Source of the DNA: an uncultured Collinsella sp.
GTDB taxonomy: Bacteria; Actinomycetota; Coriobacteriia; Coriobacteriales; Coriobacteriaceae
Direction: 5' to 3'
Length of the DNA: 30,949 bases
Assembly: GCA_900542125.1 (NCBI GenBank)
Contig: UQMO01000026.1
Coordinates: 1 to 30,949, forward strand
Within the stretch, counting starts at the first letter, position 1; every line of letters begins with the position of its first letter. Of the stretch, positions 7,109 through 13,208 are shown piece after piece. Below the pieces are notes generated by a model that did not search any database, was not told the origin of the DNA, and worked only from the letters and a program-made list of their open reading frames with translations. The position numbers and the translations under genes were made by a program.

Positions 7109-8152
7109 ATGTCGTTTGCCAAGTTCTTTAAAGACGCGCTGCTTCCCGTTGCCGTGTGGACGTGCGGCGTGCTGCTGAGCTGCTTTGTGCTGACGGTCGC
7201 CGGCGCACCCGTTTCTATCGTGGTCGTGGCGGTCGGCGTGTCCTTTATCTTCGGTATGCTCGGCATCGCGATCGAGTACGCGCGCCGTCGTCGTTTTCTG
7301 CGCCAGCTGGAGCGTGCGGCTGAGGAGCTCGAGAGTCCCGCATGGGTGCAGGAGATGGTGCAATGCCCGACCTATGCCGAGGGCGAGCTCGAGTACGAGG
7401 TCTTGCGCCGGGTGGGCAAGGCGGCATGCGACGAGGTTGCCGAAGGCCGGCGTCAGACCGATGACTATCGCGACTACATCGAGAGCTGGGTCCACGAGGC
7501 CAAGCTGCCCCTGGCGGCGGCCCATCTGATTTTGGAAAACCTGGACGGCAGCGAAGACGACCTGTCGCGTGTGGATGACCTGGGTCGCGAGCTGGCTCGC
7601 GTTGAGCGCTATATCGACCAGGCACTGTACTATGCGCGCTCGGAAGTCGTGGAGCGCGACTACCTGATTCGCCGTTGGGATCTCAAGACCTTGGTGACGG
7701 GCGCGATTAAAGCCAACGCGCGCGAACTTATCGCGGCACATGTGGCGCCGGTGTGCGAGAACCTCGACTTTGAGGTCTTTACCGACGAGAAGTGGCTCGA
7801 GTTTATTCTGGGTCAGCTCATTCAGAACAGCATTAAATATGCGCGCGAGGACGGCGCGAAGATCGTGTTTTCGGGCGCGTTGCTGGACGAGGGCCTGGCA
7901 AGCGAGCGCATTGAGCTTACCGTTGCCGACAACGGCTGTGGCGTGAGCGCGGCCGACCTGCCGCGCGTGTTCGAGAAGAGCTTTACCGGCGACAACGGCC
8001 GCACCACCAAGCGCGCAACGGGCATCGGCCTCTACCTGGTGGCGCGCCTGTGCTCCAAGATGGGCATCGACGTCACCGCGGCATCCGAGCCCGGCGAAGG
8101 CTTCGTCGTAACATTCGCCTTCTCAACGAACAAGTTCCAATACTTCGAGTAG
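7109..8152 (+). CDS. Intramembrane-sensing (BceS-like) histidine kinase
   Basis: A 347-residue sensor kinase with two close N-terminal membrane helices (about 12-31 and 35-54) and almost no extracellular domain, as in Bce-type kinases that sense through a partner ABC transporter. The phospho-acceptor is His129 in SWVHEAKLPLA, close to the WVHEIKTP box of BceS. The ATPase domain has the N box with Asn240 (QLIQNSIKYA), G1 DNGCG (274-278), an F box (VFEKSF) and G2 GIGLYL (305-310), so it should be active. It follows the response regulator by 9 nt. No permease or ATPase gene follows; hipBA does. Confidence 0.92.
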   Translation: MSFAKFFKDALLPVAVWTCGVLLSCFVLTVAGAPVSIVVVAVGVSFIFGMLGIAIEYARRRRFLRQLERAAEELESPAWVQEMVQCPTYAEGELEYEVLRRVGKAACDEVAEGRRQTDDYRDYIESWVHEAKLPLAAAHLILENLDGSEDDLSRVDDLGRELARVERYIDQALYYARSEVVERDYLIRRWDLKTLVTGAIKANARELIAAHVAPVCENLDFEVFTDEKWLEFILGQLIQNSIKYAREDGAKIVFSGALLDEGLASERIELTVADNGCGVSAADLPRVFEKSFTGDNGRTTKRATGIGLYLVARLCSKMGIDVTAASEPGEGFVVTFAFSTNKFQYFE

Positions 8153-8215
8153 CCGGTCCGCGTGGCGCAATCGACGGAATCTTCCCGTTTAGGAGGATGA
8201 CGATTGCTTTGGCTA

Positions 8216-8317
8216 CTATGTTCACGAACGTGAATATAGGTATTACTTGTAAAGCTATAATCACGTTCGGTAACATAGCTTTACAGTTCTATACTATGTT
8301 CACGAATGGGAACATAG
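8216..8317 (+). promoter_or_regulatory. hipBA promoter with three tandem palindromic operators
   Basis: Three 24-bp palindromes of the form CTATgTTCACG-nn-cGtgAAcATAG lie at 8216-8239, 8255-8278 and 8294-8317. Their centres are exactly 39 bp apart. The middle site extends to a 38-bp inverted repeat through TGTAAAGCTAT (8248-8258) and ATAGCTTTACA (8275-8285). Candidate -10 boxes are TATAAT (8256-8261, inside the middle site) and TATACT (8290-8295, touching the third site). The third site ends 12 bp before the hipB start. The layout fits autorepression by HipB; the E. coli hip promoter likewise has several TATCC-N8-GGATA operators. Confidence 0.8.
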
Positions 8318-8329
8318 CTAAGGAGCGAC

Positions 8330-8620
8330 ATGAGAACGGTGACAACGACTAAAGTGCTCGATGGGCGCATCAAACTTAAGCCGTCTGAAACTGCTTTCTC
8401 GGAACGCATGGTTTTCGATCCGGGCGAGATGGGGAAGGCCCTTAGGCTTAGAAGGCGTGAACTTGGTCTAACTCAACGCGACGTCGCGACTATGACGGGT
8501 CGCAGCCTTCGTGTGATAGGCGATATCGAGCGGGGGCGGACAACGGTCGAAATCGGCGTCATTTTCGACTACGCCTCCATCGTGGATATCGATTTTATTC
8601 TGAAGGTGAGGGGAAAATAA
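8330..8620 (+). CDS. HipB-like XRE antitoxin/repressor
   Basis: A 96-residue DNA-binding protein with a Cro/C1-type helix-turn-helix in the second half: ALRLRRRELGLTQRDVATMTG, then SLRVIGDIERGRTTVE. The first about 35 residues form a non-HTH extension. In this family the protein binds and neutralises the HipA kinase and represses its own operon. AAGGAG lies 4 nt before the ATG. Its TAA shares one base with the hipA ATG (8620), indicating translational coupling. Upstream lie three palindromes that are probably its operators. Confidence 0.88.
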   Translation: MRTVTTTKVLDGRIKLKPSETAFSERMVFDPGEMGKALRLRRRELGLTQRDVATMTGRSLRVIGDIERGRTTVEIGVIFDYASIVDIDFILKVRGK

Positions 8621-9912
8621 TGGGCGGCACGCTGTTCGTTCATCGTGAGTTTAAGGGATCCTACCAGCTGCTTGGCATATTGGAAGAGAATGCTGGGCTT
8701 CCGCTATTCACCTATGTCCCCGAGTACCTCGAGAATGCTGACGCGGTTCCGATTTCGTCCTCGTTGCCCTTGTCGGCCGAGACATTCAGCCCGGACGTAA
8801 CGAGCTCCTTTTTCTCCGGCATTATTCCAGAGGGACAGCTCAATAGAGACCTTGAGAAAAAGGCTCGGGCGGAACGCGGCGATTACTTTAAGGTCCTCGA
8901 TTTGGTTCGCAACGAACCCGTCGGCGCTTTGATTTTGACGCGAGAACCTTCGGCCGACGGTCTCGAAATGGGCTATGAGGAGATAGGGGAGAAGCAGCTG
9001 AACAAGCTGGCGTACGCGCCAGCGGAGGTGGCCTTTGGTCTTGCGCTCGAGAGTCGAATTTCCCTTGCGGGCGCTCAGGCGAAAATCGGCCTCTACCATG
9101 CGGGTGATGACTCATGCGGCGGATGGTATCTGCCCCACGGGGCAGCCCCATCGACGCATATCCTCAAAGCGGGGTCGAAGGCGTTTCCGGGCGAGACGGT
9201 TTGTGAAGCGATGTGCGTGAGAGCTGCTTCGCTGATGGATCTATCAGCCGAAGAGTGCTTTCTAATTCGAGTTGAAGATGCCGAACCGATTATCGCCGTG
9301 AAGCGGTTTGACCGAGCGATGTCTAATGGTGGTCGTTCGCTCGATGGGCTGCTGGTTCCAAATCGTCTGCACCAGGAGGACATTTGTCAGGCAAAAGGCA
9401 TTTCGCGCGAGCTTAAATATGAGCCAACGGGCGTCAATTACCTGGGGCTTATCGTCGACGCGGTACGAAGGGTGTCGACGAATCAGATGGAGGATAGGTT
9501 TCTTGTTGGCTATAACCAACTGTTCGATTATGCCGTAGGAAACTGCGACAACCATCTTAAGAATTGGTCACTCGTGTGGGACGAGGACTGGAAGCAAGTG
9601 AGGTTGGCGCCGCTCTACGACGTGTTGTGTACAACGATCTATCCCAATCTCGTTCGCGAGATGGGGGTTTCGTTTGGCGGAAGCCGAAAAATCGATGATG
9701 TGACTCGCGAGTCGGTGTTGAGGCAAATGGCCGAGGCGGGTTTGCCCCAGGGGATCGTCACCGGAATGATTAACGACACCTGCAGTGAGGTGCCAGACGC
9801 ACTGAGAGATGCAGCGCGCAGCCTCAAAGAAGAAGGTTTCCCTGAGGCAGAAGCAATGTTCGATAAGATCATTCCAGAAGTACAAACCCGCCTAAACAGA
9901 ATCGCCCCATAA
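8620..9912 (+). CDS. hipA: HipA-like serine/threonine kinase toxin
   Basis: A 430-residue HipA family kinase, near the length of E. coli HipA (440). E. coli HipA phosphorylates glutamyl-tRNA synthetase and causes growth arrest; the target here is unknown. Key sites line up well: Ser148 in RISLAGAQAKIGL (the autophosphorylated Ser of E. coli, position 150), Lys183 in THILKA for ATP, HQEDICQAKG, catalytic Asp310 and Asn315 in NCDNHLKNWSL, and metal-binding Asp334 in LAPLYDVL. The kinase therefore looks intact. It overlaps hipB by one base, and a terminator follows at once. This region is less GC-rich by eye than its neighbours, consistent with transfer. Confidence 0.95.
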   Translation: MGGTLFVHREFKGSYQLLGILEENAGLPLFTYVPEYLENADAVPISSSLPLSAETFSPDVTSSFFSGIIPEGQLNRDLEKKARAERGDYFKVLDLVRNEPVGALILTREPSADGLEMGYEEIGEKQLNKLAYAPAEVAFGLALESRISLAGAQAKIGLYHAGDDSCGGWYLPHGAAPSTHILKAGSKAFPGETVCEAMCVRAASLMDLSAEECFLIRVEDAEPIIAVKRFDRAMSNGGRSLDGLLVPNRLHQEDICQAKGISRELKYEPTGVNYLGLIVDAVRRVSTNQMEDRFLVGYNQLFDYAVGNCDNHLKNWSLVWDEDWKQVRLAPLYDVLCTTIYPNLVREMGVSFGGSRKIDDVTRESVLRQMAEAGLPQGIVTGMINDTCSEVPDALRDAARSLKEEGFPEAEAMFDKIIPEVQTRLNRIAP

Positions 9913-9913
9913 C

Positions 9914-9953
9914 AAAAACGTGCCGCCCCAAACGGGGCGGCACGCCATCTTTT
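9914..9953 (+). terminator. Terminator of hipBA
   Basis: CGTGCCGCCCC (9919-9929) pairs perfectly with GGGGCGGCACG (9934-9944) around an AAAC loop. A five-A run precedes the stem and CTTTT follows, so it may work on both strands. Confidence 0.85.
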
Positions 9954-9985
9954 AATCAGATAACTCGTTGAAGTACGGTGACGAA

Positions 9986-10076
9986 GGCGCAAGGCCGGGA
10001 GGGGCTATCTAAGCCGACATCCCGCAGCCGCGAAGCGGCGAGGACGTCGGCGTGATAACCCCGCAGGCCTTGCGCC
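9986..10076. repeat. Long structured inverted repeat in the usp 3' region
   Basis: GGCGCAAGGCC (9986-9996) is the exact complement of GGCCTTGCGCC (10066-10076). Between them are further partial pairings (AAGCCGAC with GTCGGCGT) and a small CCGC-GAA-GCGG hairpin at the tip. It begins 13 bp beyond the stop of the minus-strand stress-protein gene. There is no T-run, so it is not a plain terminator; it may be a REP-like element or a structured 3' end. Confidence 0.45.
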
Positions 10077-10089
10077 GACGGGAAGGAAC

Positions 10090-10527
10090 CTACTTCACGA
10101 CCAAAATGTCGCAGTCCGTGTTACGCAGCAGGAACGTCGAAATCGAGCCCAGCAGCGCATACTTAATCGAGGATAGGCCGCGGGCACCGCAGAGCACCAG
10201 GTCGGGCTTGACCACGTCGAGCATCTCGTCCTTGAGGGTTTCGCGAATGCGGCCGGCGCGAATCATAACTTCGACCTCGGGAATGTCGGGATTGGCCTTG
10301 GCTTCCTCGAGCTGCTTGGCGATCGAGTTGTTAAAGGCCTCCTCCAAGCCATTAACTAGGTCGACCGGGTAGGCTCCGGCACTCTCGAGCGCCGTCGAAT
10401 CAATCACGTGCCCGATAATCAGCTTGGCGCCGTTGTTCGCGGCGACCTTGATGGCGCGTGCGAGCACAAAATCCTGCTGCTCAGTACCGTCGAGTGAAAC
10501 AAATACCTTGGTGTAGCCCTCGTTCAT
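10090..10527 (-). CDS. Universal stress protein (UspA family)
   Basis: A 145-residue single-domain Usp. The ATP-binding signature G-x2-G-x9-G-S is complete (Gly114, Gly117, Gly127, Ser128 in GARGLSSIKYALLGS), so it belongs to the nucleotide-binding branch. The N-terminal strand with Asp13 (KVFVSLDGT) and the C-terminal CDILVVK strand are typical. AAGGAGG lies 5 nt before the ATG. It is a single gene, divergent from uppP and convergent with hipA. Such proteins act in the cytoplasm under starvation or stress; a specific role cannot be told. Confidence 0.95.
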   Translation of the reverse strand: MNEGYTKVFVSLDGTEQQDFVLARAIKVAANNGAKLIIGHVIDSTALESAGAYPVDLVNGLEEAFNNSIAKQLEEAKANPDIPEVEVMIRAGRIRETLKDEMLDVVKPDLVLCGARGLSSIKYALLGSISTFLLRNTDCDILVVK

Positions 10528-10775
10528 GGTTTCCTCCTTGGTCTATCGCACGGGCGCGGGGCTCGTGCGTCGGGCGGACGCGGGTGCGTTGGCCGCCGGA
10601 CACTTTACCTTGTTGCAGTTATACCCAAGGATTCCAGTTTGACCGCTCGCAATTCTGTGAACGGGCGAGTTTTTTGGTAAGGGTCGGTTTGGGCACGCCG
10701 TTACGGTTGATAATGGGACATCGCCCGCATCGTCCGCAGAACATCTACCGGCGGGTGTCAAACGAGGGGGTCCCT

Positions 10776-11756
10776 TTGGATATTATCGAGCTTCTAAAAT
10801 CTGCCTTCATGGGCCTGGTCGAGGGCATCACCGAATGGTTGCCGGTTTCGTCGACGGGCCACATGATCTTGGTGGACGAGTTCGTCAAGATGAACGTGAG
10901 CGAGACGTTCTGGAATATGTTCCTGGTCGTGATTCAGCTTGGCGCCATTCTGGCCGTCTGTGTGCTGTTCTTCCACGAGCTCAACCCGTTCTCGCCTAGC
11001 AAGGGCAAGGAGGGCCGTCGCGACACCTGGGTGCTGTGGGGCAAGATCGTGCTCGGCTGTATTCCCGCCGCGGCGATTGGCCTGCCGCTCAACGACTGGA
11101 TGGAGGAGCATTTCTATAACGCTCCCGTCGTGGCGCTGGCGCTCATTGTGTACGGCGTGCTGTTTATCGTGATCGAGAACTGGCGCGCGAGCAAGCGCGA
11201 GGAAATGGCCGTTGCGGGTTCGTTTGGCTCGCGCGCCGTGGTGGCGGGCGGACGTCCCGCCGGTGCGCACTTTGCGGCGCCCGCGGCGGCTGTTGCCGAG
11301 GATGAGGACGATGACGAGGACCTGGACTTTGGCTCCATCACTACGCTCGAGGACCTGAGCTGGAAGACGGCGCTGGGCATCGGTTGCTTCCAGGTACTTT
11401 CGCTGGTGCCGGGTACGTCGCGCTCTGGCTCCACCATCATCGGTGGCCTGCTTTTGGGCTGCACGCGCTCGGTGGCATCCAAGTTCACGTTCTTCCTGGC
11501 CATCCCCGTTATGTTCGGTGCGAGCGCGCTCAAGCTGGTCAAGTACTTCATTAAGGGCGGCACGTTTGGCGCCAACGAGGTCGCCATCTTGGGCGTGGGC
11601 TGCGTCGTGGCCTTTGTGGTTTCGCTCATCGCCATCAAGTGGCTCATGGGCTTTGTCCGTCGTCACGACTTTAAGTGCTTCGGCGTCTACCGCATCGTCC
11701 TGGGCATCGTGGTGCTCGCATACTTCTTCGTCCTGGAGCCGATGCTCGGCCTCTAA
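10776..11756 (+). CDS. uppP: Undecaprenyl-diphosphatase
   Basis: Integral membrane phosphatase (UppP/BacA) that recycles undecaprenyl pyrophosphate to the monophosphate carrier for peptidoglycan synthesis and gives bacitracin resistance. The catalytic (E/Q)xxxE motif is Glu16 and Glu20 in EGITEWLPVSSTGH, and the second motif PGTSRSGSTI starts at about 212. The start is a TTG at 10776 with GAGGGGG 5 nt upstream; upstream in-frame codons encode unrelated sequence. At 326 residues it is longer than E. coli UppP (273), because a hydrophilic insert at about 140-190 carries an Ala/Pro stretch and an acidic run (EDEDDDEDLD), probably a cytoplasmic loop. A strong terminator follows. Confidence 0.95.
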   Translation: MDIIELLKSAFMGLVEGITEWLPVSSTGHMILVDEFVKMNVSETFWNMFLVVIQLGAILAVCVLFFHELNPFSPSKGKEGRRDTWVLWGKIVLGCIPAAAIGLPLNDWMEEHFYNAPVVALALIVYGVLFIVIENWRASKREEMAVAGSFGSRAVVAGGRPAGAHFAAPAAAVAEDEDDDEDLDFGSITTLEDLSWKTALGIGCFQVLSLVPGTSRSGSTIIGGLLLGCTRSVASKFTFFLAIPVMFGASALKLVKYFIKGGTFGANEVAILGVGCVVAFVVSLIAIKWLMGFVRRHDFKCFGVYRIVLGIVVLAYFFVLEPMLGL

Positions 11757-11800
11757 CTTAGTCGACGCTGCGCGGCGGTCAGGGCGACAACTTGTCATTC

Positions 11801-11845
11801 AAAGGGGGTGGCATGACCAAAAGGTCTATGCCGCCCCCTTTTCAT
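11801..11845. terminator. Bidirectional terminator between uppP and the dehydrogenase
   Basis: AAAGGGGGTGGCAT (11801-11814) pairs with ATGCCGCCCCCTTT (11828-11841) with one G-T pair, capped by GACC-AAAA-GGTC. TTTT follows on the plus strand and TTTGAATG on the minus strand. Confidence 0.9.
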
Positions 11846-11905
11846 GCCAATTTGTTCGCTCTGGCCGCCGCTCGCTGCCGTTGCCATGGCATCGGCGGTT
11901 CCGTG

Positions 11906-11940
11906 ATTGGTGCATTGGGGTCAGGTTACTTTGCACCAAT
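11906..11940 (+). repeat. G-loop hairpin element, copy 4
   Basis: Arms ATTGGTGCA (11906-11914) and TGCACCAAT (11932-11940) are perfect complements around TTGGGGTCAGGTTACTT. The 33-nt core differs from the copy at 25162-25194 at only four positions. Its last base overlaps the stop codon of the minus-strand dehydrogenase gene. Confidence 0.65.
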
Positions 11941-12938
11941 TATTCGGTAACGGTGTGTTCGGGCTTGCGGTTAAAGACGAGCTTGTCTACTACGGCCTGC
12001 AGCGACATGCGACGGACGGTGTCGTAGGCTTCCCGCGTGCTGTACGCACAATGGGGCGTGACAATGCAGCGCGGGTGCGCGATCAGGGCCTGGTTGGGCG
12101 CGGTCTCATCGGCGAGCACGTCGAGCGCGGCGCCGCAGATGCCGCGCGTGCCACCGCTGGCGATGCCCTCGTCCAACGCGGCGACTAGGGCATTCTCATC
12201 CACGATGGGCCCGCGGGCCGTGTTAATCAAAAATGCCGTGGGTTTCATAAGCGCAAGTTCGCGCTTGCCAATCAGCTTCTCGGTCTCGGGAATCAGCGGA
12301 CAATGCAGGCTGAGGATATCCGATGCGCCGAGCAGTTCATCGAGCGTTTGAGCCTTGGCGCAACCGGCGGCGGCAAGCTCTTCTGCCGTCTTGGTCGGCG
12401 CCCACACCAGTACCTTCATGCCGAGCGCCTGCGCGATGGGCGCGACGGCGCGCGCGATGCTGCCAAAAAAGACCAATCCCAACGTGCGGCCTTGCGTACG
12501 GTGCATGGTATACCCGCCCAGCGGATTCCAGGCGCCGTCGCGCACGTCGCGGTTGAGCAACGTGACCTGTCGCATCAGGTCGAGCATCAGGGCAACGGTG
12601 TGCTGGGCGACATCGTCCGAGCAGTATCCGGGACAGTTGGTGACGGTGATGCCATGTGAGGCCAGCCGGTCGACGGCAACGTGGTTCAGGCCGATAGACA
12701 TGTTCGAGACAATGCGCATTCCCGCGGCTGCCATAGCGTCGGCACATGCATCGTCAACGGGACCGAACTCGCCGACAAAGCCCTCGCAGCCTGCCAGCTG
12801 CTCGGCAGTGGGGCAGACATTGGGCTCATGCGCGCAGCCCACCAGCTCAATCTGGTTGCCGCCTTCGATTGCGTCGAGCGCCGCCTGGCCCGCCTCGGTC
12901 GAACCGTCGACCATGTAATAGAGCACCTTATGCTTCAC
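11940..12938 (-). CDS. D-isomer-specific 2-hydroxyacid dehydrogenase
   Basis: A 332-residue NAD(P)-dependent dehydrogenase that probably interconverts a 2-keto acid and a D-2-hydroxy acid; the substrate is unknown. The catalytic triad is visible as Arg242 (INTARGPIVDE), Glu278 (LDVLADE) and His296 (VTPHCAYS). The dinucleotide-binding loop reads GLVFFGSIARAVA, so the usual GxGxxG is FxGxxA, an uncommon variant. The start is GTG at 12938 with AGGAGG 6 nt upstream; an in-frame ATG at 13001 would add 21 residues unlike the family. The gene is divergent from pcrA and convergent with uppP. A hairpin-family element overlaps its stop codon. Confidence 0.93.
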   Translation of the reverse strand: MKHKVLYYMVDGSTEAGQAALDAIEGGNQIELVGCAHEPNVCPTAEQLAGCEGFVGEFGPVDDACADAMAAAGMRIVSNMSIGLNHVAVDRLASHGITVTNCPGYCSDDVAQHTVALMLDLMRQVTLLNRDVRDGAWNPLGGYTMHRTQGRTLGLVFFGSIARAVAPIAQALGMKVLVWAPTKTAEELAAAGCAKAQTLDELLGASDILSLHCPLIPETEKLIGKRELALMKPTAFLINTARGPIVDENALVAALDEGIASGGTRGICGAALDVLADETAPNQALIAHPRCIVTPHCAYSTREAYDTVRRMSLQAVVDKLVFNRKPEHTVTE

Positions 12939-13004
12939 AGAGGTCCTCCTGCCATGTGGGGATGAGGTAGAAGTGGTAGATATTCTAGCCCTCCAAGCCA
13001 ATCG

Positions 13005-13073
13005 AAGTTGCGGTGGAATAGTTCCTGTTTGGGGGCCAGAAGGCTGGTTTCAGGAACTATTTCACCGCAACTT
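13005..13073 (+). repeat. Large inverted repeat with 23-bp arms (G-loop family, copy 5)
   Basis: The arm at 13005-13027 (starting AAGTTGCGGTG, ending GTTCCTG) pairs with 13051-13073 over all 23 positions with one G-T pair. The 23-nt loop contains GGGGGCCAG, the same nine bases found at 25171-25179. It lies between the divergent starts of the dehydrogenase and pcrA and contains no ORF. Confidence 0.7.
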
Positions 13074-13141
13074 ATTTGGGGCGCTTGGGTGGTGGCGGAC
13101 GGAGTCGTGGTGTGATTTGCGTCGGTGTCCGCGCGGCTCGG

Positions 13142-13147
13142 TATACT
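13142..13147 (+). promoter_or_regulatory. Probable -10 box of pcrA
   Basis: TATACT at 13142-13147 lies 61 bp before the pcrA start. TTGCGT at 13117-13122 is a possible -35 box, though the 19-bp gap is long. The same TATACT hexamer recurs upstream of several genes in the window. Confidence 0.5.
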
Positions 13148-13208
13148 GGTACGGCTCAAACTATGGCGCCGCCCGCAGGCGCGCCGTCCGTCAGATGAGG
13201 AGTCGCCC

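Noticed and set aside
13125..13208. Longer N-terminus for pcrA
   Set aside because: The extra 28 residues overlap the TATACT promoter box, and the ATG at 13209 has a good ribosome site.
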